A stretch of DNA of 64,000 nt from Pseudomonas sp. v388 (GCF_003935425.1 NZ_RHQN01000006.1:186001-250000); one strand, 5' to 3'. Positions 8,277 through 17,727 are shown, counted from the stretch's first letter. Numbers and translations: made by a program. The notes: generated from the sequence alone by a model not told the origin.

Positions 8277-9149
8277 ATGCCTTTACTCGATTTTTTGGCC
8301 CTGTACCCGCTGGCCTTGATTATTTCCTGCGGCGTACTGGGTTTGCTGGTCGGCAGTTTCCTGAATGTGCTGATCTACCGCTTGCCGAAAATGATGGAAC
8401 GCGACTGGAAAACTCAATCCCGGGAAATGCTCGGCCTGCCCGCCGAACCTCCAGCACCGCGGTTCGACCTGATACTGCCTCACTCCAGCTGCCCGCACTG
8501 CAATCAACCGATCCGAGCCTGGCAAAACCTGCCGGTGATCAGTTACCTGATGCTCGGTGGCCGCTGCGCCCACTGCAACGCCTCGATCAGCAAACGCTAT
8601 CCGCTGGTGGAGCTGGCGTGTGGCGTGCTCTCGGCTTACGTCGCCTGGCATTTCGGCTATGGCTGGCAGACCGCGGCAATGCTGGTGCTGACCTGGGGTC
8701 TGCTGGCGATGAGCATGATCGACGTGGATCACCAGCTGCTGCCGGATTCGCTGGTCATGCCTTTGCTGTGGCTGGGCCTGATCGTCAATTCCTACGGGCT
8801 GTTCACGTCGCTCAGCGACGCGTTGTGGGGCGCAGTCGCCGGTTATCTGCTGCTGTGGTCGGTGTTCTGGCTGTTCAAGCTGGTGACCGGCAAGGAAGGC
8901 ATGGGCTACGGCGACTTCAAACTGCTGGCCATGCTGGGCGCCTGGGGTGGCTGGCAGATCCTGCCGCTGACGATTCTGATGTCGTCACTGGTGGGGGCCG
9001 TTCTGGGCGTGATCATGCTGCGGGTGCGCAGGGTTGAGGCGGGTACGCCAATCCCGTTCGGACCCTATCTGGCAATCGCAGGCTGGATCGCTTTGCTCTG
9101 GGGTGGTCAAATAACCGACTCCTATTTGCAATTTGCCGGTTTCAGATGA
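8277..9149 (+). CDS. pilD: Prepilin peptidase/N-methyltransferase PilD
   Basis: 290 residues, the family length, starting 1 bp after the pilC stop. A bifunctional inner-membrane aspartic protease: it removes prepilin leaders and methylates the new N-terminal residue. Two CxxC pairs (CPHCNQPI and CAHCNAS) form the cytoplasmic zinc-binding loop. The catalytic aspartates are in [11 protein letters not shown] and [11 protein letters not shown]. About eight hydrophobic segments are seen. Its substrates in this window are PilA, FimU, PilV, PilW, PilX, PilE and FimT; type II secretion pseudopilins would be others. Confidence 0.97.
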   Translation: MPLLDFLALYPLALIISCGVLGLLVGSFLNVLIYRLPKMMERDWKTQSREMLGLPAEPPAPRFDLILPHSSCPHCNQPIRAWQNLPVISYLMLGGRCAHCNASISKRYPLVELACGVLSAYVAWHFGYGWQTAAMLVLTWGLLAMSMIDVDHQLLPDSLVMPLLWLGLIVNSYGLFTSLSDALWGAVAGYLLLWSVFWLFKLVTGKEGMGYGDFKLLAMLGAWGGWQILPLTILMSSLVGAVLGVIMLRVRRVEAGTPIPFGPYLAIAGWIALLWGGQITDSYLQFAGFR

Positions 9150-9769
9150 CCCAAGCCGCTTCAACACCCTGGATTCTTGGCCTTACGGGCGGCATCGGCA
9201 GCGGCAAGAGCGCTGCGGCGCGATGTTTTGCCGATCTGGGAATCCATACCGTAGACGCAGACCACGCCGCGCGCTGGGTGGTCGAGCCTGGCCGTCCGGC
9301 GCTGGCCCGCATCGTCGAGCATTTCGGCTCTGAGGTTCTGCAGGCCAGTGGCGAGCTGGACCGCAGCGCACTGCGCAAGCGGATCTTCGCCAATACCGAT
9401 CAACGGCTGTGGCTGGAGGCCTTGCTGCATCCGCTGGTCAGGCTGGAAATCGCAGAGCATCTGGCTCGTGCGCAATCGCCTTACGCGATTCTGGTCTCAC
9501 CGCTGCTGATCGAGTCCGGCCACTACAGTACGGTGCAGCGTGTGCTGGTGATCGATGCGCCGCAGACCCTGCAAATCGAACGCACCATGCTGCGCGACGG
9601 CTCCAGCCAGGAACAGGTCGAGGCGATCCTCAAGGCCCAGGCGCTGCGTGAAGATCGGCTCAGTCATGCCGACGACGTGCTGGTCAATGACCGCGACCAC
9701 GCCTGGCTCAAGCGCGAAGTCGAGCGGCTGCATCATTTTTATCTAACTTTGAGTGGAGGCCGACCATGA
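9146..9769 (+). CDS. coaE: Dephospho-CoA kinase
   Basis: 207 residues. It phosphorylates the ribose 3'-OH of dephospho-CoA, the last step of coenzyme A synthesis, in the cytoplasm. The P-loop [11 protein letters not shown] is at residues 11-21, followed by [13 protein letters not shown] and the lid and C-terminal VLVNDRD typical of CoaE. The ATG overlaps the pilD stop (ATGA), so it is translated with the pilus genes, an arrangement known across Pseudomonas. Confidence 0.97.
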   Translation: MTQAASTPWILGLTGGIGSGKSAAARCFADLGIHTVDADHAARWVVEPGRPALARIVEHFGSEVLQASGELDRSALRKRIFANTDQRLWLEALLHPLVRLEIAEHLARAQSPYAILVSPLLIESGHYSTVQRVLVIDAPQTLQIERTMLRDGSSQEQVEAILKAQALREDRLSHADDVLVNDRDHAWLKREVERLHHFYLTLSGGRP

Positions 9770-9975
9770 GCCAACCAATAACCGTCCAATGCCCTACCTG
9801 CGGAGCCCCGGTGGAGTGGAGCGCTGCCAGCCCTGCCCGGCCGTTCTGTTCGGACCGTTGCAAGCTGATTGATCTGGGGGCGTGGGCTGCCGAAGAACAT
9901 GCGATTCCAGTCAGCCCTGATGCCGAAGACGAGCTGTTTTCGGGTGATTTCGACCAGCCGCCGCGCGGGCATTAA
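9766..9975 (+). CDS. yacG: DNA gyrase inhibitor YacG
   Basis: 69 residues. The small zinc protein has CPTC near the N-terminus and FCSDRC about 20 residues later, which together bind one Zn, then the conserved [15 protein letters not shown]. In E. coli YacG binds GyrB and blocks DNA binding. The ATG overlaps the coaE stop by 4 bases. Last gene of the pilB operon. Confidence 0.93.
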   Translation: MSQPITVQCPTCGAPVEWSAASPARPFCSDRCKLIDLGAWAAEEHAIPVSPDAEDELFSGDFDQPPRGH

Positions 9976-9987
9976 ACAAACACACGT

Positions 9988-10096
9988 CCTGCAGGAGCGA
10001 GCTTGTTCGCGAAAGCGCAAGTCCTGGCGAGGTATGTTCTGCGTCTATTCCAGCCTCATCGCCAGCAAGCCGGATCGCCGCCCGCTGGCTCCTGCA
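9988..10096. repeat. REP-like extragenic palindromic repeat pair
   Basis: Two inverted REP-like units in the gap between yacG and the CbiM-like gene. The first reads AGGAGCGAGCTTGTTCGCGA; the second contains CGCCAGCAAG...CCGCTGGCTCCTGCA. The second unit is nearly identical to the one after pilR (23971-24054), marking a dispersed family. Confidence 0.7.
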
Positions 10097-10116
10097 TACC
10101 CAAACGCCTCTGACCT

Positions 10117-10800
10117 TCAACTGTCATCATCATTCCACGGTGCCGAGAGGTAGCGGGTGCGGTTGAAGGTTTCCAGCCATTCGGGGCTGAAGACCACCAA
10201 GGCGCTGATCACCATGCCGTTGATGAATGCTTCGGGAAAAACCAGCAGCCACAGGTAACCGACGTAATCGCTCAGCCAGTACGGCATCTCGAAAATCCCC
10301 TCCATCTTCAGCACGCTCAGCGCCAACGTGAGGCTCAGCAGCGCCGCGACAGCTGCCGCGAGAAATCCGGAGCAAAAGATGTATACAAAGGGGCTTTTGG
10401 GTTGCGCTCGCTCGACCAGAATGGCGCAGACTTCCGTCACCAGCACCGGCAGCGCCACGAACAGCACGCCGTTGACACCCAATGCCGCCAGATCCTGCCG
10501 CCCCGAAGCGACCAATGCCAGTTGCGCCGTGAACCCTCCAACCAGCGCCAGCGGCCAGTCCAACAGCAAGGTCACGGCGGTCATGCCGATGAAGTGGTAG
10601 GCAACGCCGGTGTCGAAGTCGCGCCGCACCAGCCACAGCAACAACAGCGCGAATACCGTGCCCAGTAGCAGGTGCTGCCGGCGGCGGTCGCTGCACAATT
10701 CGACCCAGGGCGAACGCCAGATCGCCCAACCCAGCACAGGCACATACAGTAGCCAGCCCAGGGTCTGGGTGCCTGCGGTCAGTACCTGTGCGCCGATCAT
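10117..10800 (-). CDS. CbiM-like energy-coupling factor permease/integral membrane protein
   Basis: 227 residues with six or so hydrophobic segments, starting at the ATG at 10798-10800, which overlaps the stop of the upstream gene (ATGA). The motif HFIGMTAVTLL and the C-terminal FPEAFINGMVISALVVF resemble CbiM/NikM metal-specific substrate-binding components of ECF transporters, which take up Co or Ni. The hallmark N-terminal metal-binding Met-His residues of true CbiM are not seen, and no ECF ATPase or T component is nearby. A role in metal transport is therefore only a family-based guess. It is paired with the thioredoxin-like gene. Confidence 0.7.
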   Translation of the reverse strand: MIGAQVLTAGTQTLGWLLYVPVLGWAIWRSPWVELCSDRRRQHLLLGTVFALLLLWLVRRDFDTGVAYHFIGMTAVTLLLDWPLALVGGFTAQLALVASGRQDLAALGVNGVLFVALPVLVTEVCAILVERAQPKSPFVYIFCSGFLAAAVAALLSLTLALSVLKMEGIFEMPYWLSDYVGYLWLLVFPEAFINGMVISALVVFSPEWLETFNRTRYLSAPWNDDDS

Positions 10801-11258
10801 GGCCGTTCGAGGGCGGCGCGCAATGGCTCGGCACTGCTGAACTGCTGCCGGCTGACCAGTTGCCCGTCGCGCAACTGCAACCACAGCACTTTATCTTCGT
10901 CACCGGCGTATTGCGGTACGATGCGTGCTTCGCGGTCCAGCATCACCCGGTACGAATAGTCCCGCATCTTGGGGATTGCGAACATCCGGGCAATCAACGC
11001 CGGCATTTTCTGGATGTCAGCAACGAACACGGTCTGGCGCGACTCGAGGAACCCCTTGGGCTTGTTTTCCAGCGCTGCGTTGACCAGCTTCGCGGCCTCC
11101 ATGCTGCGGGCCACCAGCAGTGTCTGGGCCTGACCGTCGAGGGTGTAAGGCTGATCGTATTGATCGAGCAGCGTCCACGGCGTAAGGCGGTCGCCGGCTT
11201 CCAGAGCGTGGGCAGTCAGCGGCAGCAAGGCCAGGAGCAGGATGGGCAGGAGTTTCAA
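10797..11258 (-). CDS. Periplasmic thioredoxin-fold protein without CxxC
   Basis: 153 residues. An N-terminal signal peptide (cleavage likely after AHA near residue 18) points to the periplasm. The rest looks thioredoxin/YtfJ-like: LTPWTLLDQYDQPYTLDGQAQ at the start and a YRVMLDREARIVPQYAGDEDKVLWLQL core that matches the peroxiredoxin-like strand order. There is no CxxC or any cysteine in the mature part, so it is not a classic thiol oxidoreductase. It overlaps the CbiM-like gene by 4 bases and probably works with it. Function unknown. Confidence 0.7.
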   Translation of the reverse strand: MKLLPILLLALLPLTAHALEAGDRLTPWTLLDQYDQPYTLDGQAQTLLVARSMEAAKLVNAALENKPKGFLESRQTVFVADIQKMPALIARMFAIPKMRDYSYRVMLDREARIVPQYAGDEDKVLWLQLRDGQLVSRQQFSSAEPLRAALERP

Positions 11259-11426
11259 AGACGTATCCTCAAGAGTATTGGCGCGTTTGACGCCCGGCCT
11301 GGGCGAGAAATGCGTTGCCGGGTTCGGACGCGATGGCCGGAGGACAGACTACATCGATGAAAAAGCCAGTCCACCCCTTCAGATCACTCTTTCAGTCGAG
11401 GCGTCCGTGACGCTAAGCTTGGGCAC

Positions 11427-12056
11427 ATGGACGATTCAGACTACCTGCGCCTGCTGACGATCCAGGCCGAACAAGCCAACACCTTTCTTTCCAACGCGCG
11501 GAAGTGGGAACGCGAGCGCTGGGTTTGCCAACGCCTGTTGCAAGGCCTCAACATAGCCCATCGCAATGAGGACTTCACATCCGCGGGGCAGGAACCGCCG
11601 GACGTGCTGTTTCGCGATGCCTGTTTCGAAGTGTTCTTTGTCCTGGACGAAGGCCGACGTCTGAACGATGAGTGGCGCGAAGAGTTGGAACGCCGACGCA
11701 GCGCGTTCTCCCTCAGCCAGCTGGTACGCCGTGAAGCCAAGCCCAAGCGGATACCTGCGGCCGAACTGCTGCGCCGGCTCGCCCCGACTCTGCGCAAAAA
11801 AGCCCATAACTACCAGGAACGTGGTCTGGACCTGGGTGAATTGGACATCATCGCCTTCGCCAGTCTGAAACGCGAAGTGCTGGACCTCAACAGCCACTTC
11901 CCGCCTCCAACAGAATATCTGCGCCAGGGCTGGCGCTCGTTGTCACTGGTCGGGCCGACCTTCGCTCGGGTATTGTTCGCGCACCCGGACGCTCCGGATT
12001 TCCTGCGGACCAACCTGGGCCGCAGTGTGGTCTTTGATGTTGGAATCAGTTTATGA
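11427..12056 (+). CDS. DUF1780-family protein
   Basis: 209 residues, cytoplasmic, no signal or membrane segment. The N-terminus (DDSDYLRLLTIQAEQANTFL) and the block EPPDVLFRDACFEVFFVLDEGRRLNDEW are characteristic of DUF1780. The acidic EPPD...FEVFFV pattern recalls restriction-endonuclease-like folds, but I cannot show activity. Its stop overlaps the MOSC gene by 4 bases, so the two are co-translated. The same pair precedes ndh in other Pseudomonas. Confidence 0.8.
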   Translation: MDDSDYLRLLTIQAEQANTFLSNARKWERERWVCQRLLQGLNIAHRNEDFTSAGQEPPDVLFRDACFEVFFVLDEGRRLNDEWREELERRRSAFSLSQLVRREAKPKRIPAAELLRRLAPTLRKKAHNYQERGLDLGELDIIAFASLKREVLDLNSHFPPPTEYLRQGWRSLSLVGPTFARVLFAHPDAPDFLRTNLGRSVVFDVGISL

Positions 12057-12598
12057 GCCCGCTGCAAGAATTGCTGGCCGACGTGCCGCAGCAAGGTCGC
12101 GTGCGCTGGATCGGTGTACGCCCGGTATCACGGGCCGAGATGATCGAGCTGGAGGCCGTGGAGGCCCGGCGTGAAGCGGGGCTGACCGGCGATCACGCCC
12201 GCCCCGGCCCGCGCAATGCACGGCAGGTCACGCTGATTCAGTGGGAGCATCTGGCAGTGGTCGGCTCTATCCTGGGCCGCAGTGCCGAACAGCCCATACT
12301 GCCGCAGGACCTGCGACGCAACCTGGTGATCAGCGGCATCAATCTGTTCAGCCTCAAGGGCCGGCGTTTCCGGATCGGCCAGGCCATCTTCGAAACCACC
12401 GGCTGGTGCCAACCCTGCGCCAAACTCGAGCAACGCCTCGGCCACGGGACCTTTCAGGCGGTACGCGGCCATGGCGGAATCACTGCGCGAGTGATACAAA
12501 GCGGGATCATCCGACTGGACGACGGCTTGCAGGTCGAGCCGCTGTCTGACGTTACGCAGGACGGTGCCCAGTCACATCTCGGTTCATCAAGAGGCTAA
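12053..12598 (+). CDS. MOSC-domain protein
   Basis: 181 residues. MOSC domains handle sulphur or molybdenum cofactor. Diagnostic parts here are GLTGDHARPGPRNARQVTLIQ, the DLRRNLVISGINLFSLKG segment, and the conserved cysteine in TGWCQPCAKLE, which would carry the sulphane group. GHGGITARVIQSG follows. It starts inside the DUF1780 stop and ends 1 bp before the small membrane protein gene. The substrate is unknown; related proteins include YiiM, which reduces N-hydroxylated compounds. Confidence 0.85.
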   Translation: MSPLQELLADVPQQGRVRWIGVRPVSRAEMIELEAVEARREAGLTGDHARPGPRNARQVTLIQWEHLAVVGSILGRSAEQPILPQDLRRNLVISGINLFSLKGRRFRIGQAIFETTGWCQPCAKLEQRLGHGTFQAVRGHGGITARVIQSGIIRLDDGLQVEPLSDVTQDGAQSHLGSSRG

Positions 12599-12599
12599 A

Positions 12600-12773
12600 A
12601 TGAGCAGCCGCCTGAACCCCGACGACCAAAGGCGTGTCGAAGAGTACCTTCGAGCCCCCCAGCATCAAGTCGAGCGCCGCCCCTTCCGGCCCTGGCTGCT
12701 TCTTGTGCTGCTGATTGTCGTGGTGGCCGGCCTGGGCCTGTTGAGCCGTTTATTGAGCCATCTGACGCTATGA
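12600..12773 (+). CDS. Small DUF3094-type membrane protein
   Basis: 57 residues starting at 12600. A basic, charged N-terminus (SSRLNPDDQRRVEEYL) is followed by a single transmembrane helix (about residues 33-52: WLLLVLLIVVVAGLGLL). The length and opening match DUF3094 proteins found next to ndh in Pseudomonas. The start is 1 bp after the MOSC stop, with AAGAGG upstream. Function unknown. Confidence 0.75.
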   Translation: MSSRLNPDDQRRVEEYLRAPQHQVERRPFRPWLLLVLLIVVVAGLGLLSRLLSHLTL

Positions 12774-12833
12774 GCTGCCTTGCGCTCGCGAAGATCGGGC
12801 TTACGAATTCCTTTAACCTTTCGAGAAATCCTA

Positions 12834-14132
12834 ATGACTCATCGCATTGTCATCGTTGGCGGAGGCGCCGGCGGTCTGGAGCTGGCTACCCGTCTGGGTA
12901 AGACCCTGGGCAAAAAAGGCACGGCCAGCGTTACGCTGGTCGACGCCAACCTCACCCACATCTGGAAACCGCTGCTGCACGAGGTGGCCGCCGGCTCGCT
13001 CAACTCGTACGAGGATGAGCTGAACTATGTAGCCCAGGCCAAGTGGAACCACTTTCAGTTCCAGTTGGGGCGTATGACCGGCCTGGACCGCGAAAGCAAG
13101 CAGATCCATCTGGCCGCGACCCTCGACGAACAGGGCGCCGAGCTGGTTCCAGAGCGGAGTCTGAACTATGACTCGCTGGTGTTGGCCGTTGGCAGCACCA
13201 CCAATGATTTCGGCACGCAGGGCGCGGCCGAGCACTGCTTGTTCCTGGATAGCCGCAAGCAGGCCGAGCGGTTTCACCAGTTGCTGCTCAATCACTACCT
13301 GCGCGCGCATGCCGGCGAGAGCGACGGCACCCAGGAAATCACCGTGGCCATCGTCGGTGCGGGAGCGACCGGCGTGGAGCTGGCGGCAGAACTGCACAAC
13401 GCGGCGCACGAACTGGCGGCCTACGGCCTGGGCCAGCTCAAGCCGGAAAACCTGCGCATCACTGTGATCGAGGCTGGCCCGCGGGTATTGCCGGCCTTGC
13501 CCGAGCGAATCGGTGGCCCGGTACACAAGACCCTGGAGAAATTGGGCGTGACGGTCCTGACCAACTCGGCCGTCAGCGAAGTGACCGCCGAAGGCTTGAA
13601 AACGGCCAGCGGGCAATTCATCCCCGCGACGTTGAAAGTCTGGGCTGCCGGCATCCGTGCACCGGGTTTCCTGCATGAACTGGCGGGTCTGGAAAGCAAC
13701 CGCATCAATCAGCTGCAAGTGCTGCCTACCTTGCAGACGACGCGCGACGAGAACATTTTCGCTTTCGGGGACTGCGCCGCGTGCCCGCAGAAAGGCAGCG
13801 ACCGCAATGTGCCACCGCGTGCCCAGGCGGCGCATCAGCAGGCTTCGTTACTGGTCAAATCGCTGCGCTACAGAATCGAAGGCAAGGCGCTGCCGGAATA
13901 CACCTACAAGGACTACGGCTCGCTGATCTCGCTGTCGAGCTTCTCGGCAGTCGGTAACCTCATGGGCAGCCTGATGGGCAGTGTGATGCTGGAGGGCTGG
14001 CTGGCGCGGATGTTTTACATCTCGCTGTATCGCATGCACCAGATGGCGCTGTATGGCACGTTCAGAACGTTGATGCTGATGCTGGGCAGCCGGATCGGTA
14101 AGGGGACTGAGCCGCGGATGAAGTTGCACTGA
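12834..14132 (+). CDS. ndh: Type II NADH dehydrogenase
   Basis: 432 residues from the ATG at 12834. A non-proton-pumping NADH:quinone oxidoreductase on the inner face of the membrane. The FAD-binding Rossmann motif VGGGAGGLELA is at residues 7-17 and the NADH-binding motif IVGAGATGVELAAEL lies near 174. The FAD-binding FGDCAACPQ is near 319. The C-terminal part (MGSLMGSVMLEGWLARMFYISLYRMHQ) is amphipathic and would touch the membrane. It follows the small DUF3094 gene after 60 bp and is the last gene before the tRNA cluster. Confidence 0.93.
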   Translation: MTHRIVIVGGGAGGLELATRLGKTLGKKGTASVTLVDANLTHIWKPLLHEVAAGSLNSYEDELNYVAQAKWNHFQFQLGRMTGLDRESKQIHLAATLDEQGAELVPERSLNYDSLVLAVGSTTNDFGTQGAAEHCLFLDSRKQAERFHQLLLNHYLRAHAGESDGTQEITVAIVGAGATGVELAAELHNAAHELAAYGLGQLKPENLRITVIEAGPRVLPALPERIGGPVHKTLEKLGVTVLTNSAVSEVTAEGLKTASGQFIPATLKVWAAGIRAPGFLHELAGLESNRINQLQVLPTLQTTRDENIFAFGDCAACPQKGSDRNVPPRAQAAHQQASLLVKSLRYRIEGKALPEYTYKDYGSLISLSSFSAVGNLMGSLMGSVMLEGWLARMFYISLYRMHQMALYGTFRTLMLMLGSRIGKGTEPRMKLH

Positions 14133-14147
14133 GTTTATAAGGATGTG

Positions 14148-14225
14148 GTAGGAGCGGAGGCGTCGTGTCAGGCGCCTTGTCTCTTGCGTCTGGACCGGCC
14201 TCTTCGCGGACAAGTCCGCTCCTAC
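14148..14225. repeat. Extragenic inverted repeat
   Basis: Arms GTAGGAGCGGA and TCCGCTCCTAC are perfect inverses, 56 bases apart. The arm GTAGGAGC recurs at 59669 and 61167, so it is another variant of the dispersed extragenic repeats. Confidence 0.65.
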
Positions 14226-14238
14226 AGAGCTTGAAAAC

Positions 14239-14268
14239 AAAAAAGGCGTCCCGAAGGACGCCTTTTTG
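14239..14268. terminator. Rho-independent terminator after ndh / the tRNA cluster
   Basis: Stem AAAAAGGCGTCC with GGACGCCTTTTT and a CGAA tetraloop, flanked by A and T runs. It can end ndh rightward and the tRNA transcript leftward. Confidence 0.88.
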
Positions 14269-14330
14269 TTGGATTCAAAACAACTGATTTTGAATCCTTG
14301 ATTTTCAACCCTGAAACAGCCAGGCGAAAA

Positions 14331-14407
14331 TGGTCGGGGTAAGGGGATTCGAACTCCTGACATCCTGCTCCCAAAGCAGGCGCGCTACCGGACTGCGCTA
14401 TACCCCG
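14331..14407 (-). tRNA. tRNA-Pro (anticodon TGG), copy 1
   Basis: 77 nt with encoded CCA. Acceptor stem CGGGGTA/TACCCCG, anticodon loop with TGG, anticodon stem CCTGC/GCAGG, T arm GAGTTCGAATC. It is identical to the copy at 14587-14663 and flanks the tRNA-Lys gene on its 3' side. Confidence 0.95.
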
Positions 14408-14505
14408 ATGATGCTAAAAAGCACCTAATTAAAGGCGCTTTTTATCTGGATGACGCTGTTATGCATCACTCCCTAAGATCCGGCCAGATACAAACTAGCC
14501 AAAAA

Positions 14506-14581
14506 TGGTGGGTCGTGTGGGATTCGAACCTACGACCAATTGGTTAAAAGCCAACTGCTCTACCAACTGAGCTAACGACCC
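14506..14581 (-). tRNA. tRNA-Lys (anticodon TTT)
   Basis: 76 nt with encoded CCA. Acceptor stem GGGTCGT/ACGACCC, anticodon loop CTTTTAA with TTT, T arm GGTTCGAATCC. In P. aeruginosa the tRNA-Lys gene beside clpB is an integration site for large genomic islands; here it is intact and nothing is inserted. Confidence 0.95.
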
Positions 14582-14586
14582 AAAAA

Positions 14587-14663
14587 TGGTCGGGGTAAGG
14601 GGATTCGAACTCCTGACATCCTGCTCCCAAAGCAGGCGCGCTACCGGACTGCGCTATACCCCG
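14587..14663 (-). tRNA. tRNA-Pro (anticodon TGG), copy 2
   Basis: 77 nt with encoded CCA, base for base the same as the gene at 14331-14407. It lies 5 bp upstream (in transcription sense) of tRNA-Lys. Confidence 0.95.
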
Positions 14664-14689
14664 ACTGAAACAGCGAATCTATCGAAATC

Positions 14690-14765
<76 letters not shown>

Positions 14766-14894
14766 ACTATCGATTTCAGATTCAACTTTACAACTTACCG
14801 CATTGAAACTGACCTGCTGTTAACCGTTCAATTTCAATCTCTTCGTCGTTTACGCCGCGTTTGTATCGTTGCGTTCACGTCTCTGAGGCGCGCT

Positions 14895-14922
14895 ATTCTA
14901 CAATTTTAAAAACCCCTGTCAA
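14895..14922 (-). promoter_or_regulatory. Sigma-70 promoter of the tRNA cluster
   Basis: Reverse strand: -35 TTGACA (14922-14917), 16-base spacer, -10 TAGAAT (14900-14895), then a GC-rich discriminator GCGCGCC as in stable-RNA promoters. Transcription would start about 120 bp before tRNA-Asn. Nothing else is seen in 14766-15007. Confidence 0.85.
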
Positions 14923-15007
14923 CCCTCTAAATTGCTTTGAAGACAATGATTTGCGATTTTTTTTCAGATCGCCTCCCCGCTTCGGTTTTTCAGCACGGCT
15001 GCTCCAT

Positions 15008-15035
15008 AAAAAAGGGCTCCCATCGGGGAGCCCTT
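15008..15035 (-). terminator. Rho-independent terminator of clpB
   Basis: Leftward reading gives AAGGGCTCCC-CGAT-GGGAGCCCTTTTTTA: a 10-bp stem, tetraloop and T run, 28 bp after the clpB stop. Confidence 0.9.
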
Positions 15036-15062
15036 CGCTGGCGTCCATATAGCAGGGCGAAA

Positions 15063-17627
15063 TCAGGCAAACACGATCTCGTCGTCACTCACCGAGCCGG
15101 TGATGCTGGAGCCTGCCACGAAGCTGCCCGACAGGATCAGCTGCGCCAACGGGTTCTCGATCCAGCGCTGTATGGCGCGCTTTAACGGCCGTGCGCCATA
15201 GACCGGGTCGTAGCCGACGGCAATCAGCTTGTCCATTGCTTCGGGGCTGAGGGTCAGCGACAGCTCGCGCTCGGCCAGACGGCTGCGCAGGCGCCCCAGC
15301 TGGATCTCGGTAATACCGGCGATCTGATCACGAGCCAGAGGTTCGAAGATCACCACTTCGTCGATCCGGTTGACGAATTCCGGACGGAAATGAGAGCCGA
15401 CCGCATCCATCACCGCAGCACGCTGCGCCTCGCGGTCGCCGACCAATTCCTGGATCTGTGCCGAACCCAGGTTCGACGTCATGACGATCACGGTATTGCG
15501 GAAATCCACCGTGCGGCCATGGCTGTCGGTCAGGCGGCCGTCTTCCAGCACCTGCAGCAGAATGTTGAACACGTCCGGATGCGCCTTCTCTACCTCATCG
15601 AGCAGGATCACCGAGTACGGCTTGCGACGCACCGCTTCGGTCAGGTAACCGCCCTCTTCATAGCCGACGTAGCCCGGCGGCGCACCGATCAGCCGCGCCA
15701 CGGAATGTTTCTCCATGAACTCGGACATGTCGATACGGACCATCGCTTCCTCGGTATCGAACAGGAACTCGGCCAGCGCCTTGCACAGTTCGGTCTTGCC
15801 GACGCCGGTCGGGCCGAGGAACATGAACGAGCCGCTTGGGCGATTCGGGTCGGACAAGCCGGCACGGGACCGGCGCACGGCATTGGCCACTGCAACCACT
15901 GCTTCATCCTGACCAATAACGCGCTGATGCAGCAGGCTTTCCATCTTCAGCAGCTTTTCGCGCTCGCCTTCGAGCATCTTGGAAACCGGAATACCGGTCC
16001 ACTTGGAGACCACTTCGGCGATTTCTTCTTCGGTCACCTTGTTGCGCAACAGCTGATTCTCGGGCTTGCCGTGCTGGTCGACCATCTGCAGGCTACGTTC
16101 CAGGTCCGGGATGATCCCGTACTGCAACTCGGCCATGCGGTTCAGATCGCCACGACGCCGCGCGGCTTCCAGCTCCTGACGAGACTGCTCGATCTTTTGC
16201 TGGATCTGCGCAGAGCCGGTGACCTCGGCTTTCTCAGAGGTCCAGATCTCTTCCAGATCGGCATATTCCAGTTCCAGCCGCTCAATCTCGACCTGGAGTT
16301 TTTCCAGGCGCTTGATCGCAGCATCGTCTTTCTCTTTCTTCAGCGCCTGGGACTCGACCTTCAGTTGAATCAGGCGGCGCTCAAGACGATCCAGCACTTC
16401 CGGCTTGGAATCGATTTCCATACGGATGCGGCTGGCGGCTTCGTCGATCAGGTCGATGGCCTTGTCCGGCAGCTGGCGGTCGGTGATATAGCGGTGGCTG
16501 AGCTTGGCCGCCGCGATGATCGCGCCGTCGGTGATGGCGACCTTATGGTGAACCTCATAGCGTTCCTTGAGGCCACGCAGGATCGCAATGGTGTCTTCCT
16601 CGCTCGGCTCGTCCACCAGGACTTTCTGGAAGCGTCGCTCCAGCGCCGCATCCTTCTCTATATATTGGCGGTACTCATTGAGCGTGGTGGCACCGACGCA
16701 GTGCAGCTCGCCTCGGGCCAGCGCCGGCTTGAGCATGTTGCCCGCATCCATGGAGCCTTCGCCTTTGCCGGCGCCGACCATGGTGTGCAGCTCGTCGATG
16801 AACAGAATGATCTGCCCTTCCTGCTTGCCCAGTTCATTGAGCAGCGATTTCAGGCGCTCTTCGAACTCCCCTCGATATTTGGCACCGGCAATCAGCGCGC
16901 CCATATCCAGCGACAACAAGCGCTTGCCGCGCAGGCCGTCCGGCACTTCGCCATTGATGATGCGCTGCGCCAGACCTTCGGCGATGGCGGTCTTGCCCAC
17001 GCCTGGCTCGCCAATCAGAACCGGGTTGTTCTTGGTGCGGCGCTGCAGGACCTGGATGGTGCGACGAATCTCGTCATCGCGACCGATCACCGGGTCGAGC
17101 TTGCCCTCTTCCGCACGCTTGGTGAGGTCGACGGTGTATTTGTCCAGCGCCTGGCGGGACTCTTCAGCATTGGGGTCGTTGACCGCATCGCCACCGCGCA
17201 GGTTGTTGATGGCGTTTTCCAGTGCTTTCTTGCTGACGCCCTGGCCGAGCAGCAACTTGCCGATCTTGCTGTTCTCGTCCATCGCAGCGAGCAGCACCAG
17301 CTCGCTGGAAATGAATTGGTCACCCTTCTGCTGCGCCAGACGGTCGGCCTGGTTGAGCAAGCGCGCCAGATCCTGCGACATGTTGACGTCGCCGGTGGGG
17401 TTCTGAATTTTCGGCAGCTGGTCGAGCTCTTTGCTCAACTCCTTGCGCAGGCTGTTGATGTCGAAACCCACTTGCAGCAGCAAGGGCTTGATCGAACCGC
17501 CCTGCTGTTCAAGCAACGCCTGCATCAAGTGCGCAGGCTCGATGGCCGGGTGATCGAGGCCAACGGCAAGCGATTGGGAATCGGATAACGCTAATTGCAA
17601 CTTGCTGGTCAATCTATCGATACGCAT
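15063..17627 (-). CDS. clpB: ATP-dependent disaggregase ClpB
   Basis: 854 residues. Hsp100 chaperone that with DnaK extracts proteins from aggregates. Order: Clp N-domain (1-145), first AAA+ module with Walker A GEPGVGKT near 205, coiled-coil M-domain (about 400-525, rich in Leu, Glu, Lys and Arg), second AAA+ module with GPTGVGKT near 605 and the ARF-like GYVGYEEGG pore loop, and the C-terminal D2 small domain. AAGGAAGG precedes the ATG. It has its own sigma-32-like promoter in the gap after pgeF; the order rluD-pgeF-clpB is the same as in E. coli. Confidence 0.97.
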   Translation of the reverse strand: MRIDRLTSKLQLALSDSQSLAVGLDHPAIEPAHLMQALLEQQGGSIKPLLLQVGFDINSLRKELSKELDQLPKIQNPTGDVNMSQDLARLLNQADRLAQQKGDQFISSELVLLAAMDENSKIGKLLLGQGVSKKALENAINNLRGGDAVNDPNAEESRQALDKYTVDLTKRAEEGKLDPVIGRDDEIRRTIQVLQRRTKNNPVLIGEPGVGKTAIAEGLAQRIINGEVPDGLRGKRLLSLDMGALIAGAKYRGEFEERLKSLLNELGKQEGQIILFIDELHTMVGAGKGEGSMDAGNMLKPALARGELHCVGATTLNEYRQYIEKDAALERRFQKVLVDEPSEEDTIAILRGLKERYEVHHKVAITDGAIIAAAKLSHRYITDRQLPDKAIDLIDEAASRIRMEIDSKPEVLDRLERRLIQLKVESQALKKEKDDAAIKRLEKLQVEIERLELEYADLEEIWTSEKAEVTGSAQIQQKIEQSRQELEAARRRGDLNRMAELQYGIIPDLERSLQMVDQHGKPENQLLRNKVTEEEIAEVVSKWTGIPVSKMLEGEREKLLKMESLLHQRVIGQDEAVVAVANAVRRSRAGLSDPNRPSGSFMFLGPTGVGKTELCKALAEFLFDTEEAMVRIDMSEFMEKHSVARLIGAPPGYVGYEEGGYLTEAVRRKPYSVILLDEVEKAHPDVFNILLQVLEDGRLTDSHGRTVDFRNTVIVMTSNLGSAQIQELVGDREAQRAAVMDAVGSHFRPEFVNRIDEVVIFEPLARDQIAGITEIQLGRLRSRLAERELSLTLSPEAMDKLIAVGYDPVYGARPLKRAIQRWIENPLAQLILSGSFVAGSSITGSVSDDEIVFA

Positions 17628-17698
17628 TAGTCACCTTCCTTTCAATGCAGGCCGGAGCAATGAACACACCTATAACGAAAACCTGCTGGATAGCCCTG

Positions 17699-17727
17699 TA
17701 GATGCGGCCGATTCTGCGGGTTTCAAG
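17699..17727 (-). promoter_or_regulatory. Sigma-32 (heat shock) promoter of clpB
   Basis: Reverse strand: CTTGAAA (17727-17721), 13-base spacer, CCGCATCTA (17707-17699), one base off the sigma-32 -10 consensus CCCCATNTA core. It lies about 70 bp before the clpB ATG. Confidence 0.8.

Noticed and set aside
15390-17588. 732-codon open frame antisense to clpB
   Set aside because: High-GC antisense artefact. clpB on the other strand has both Walker motifs and M-domain intact.
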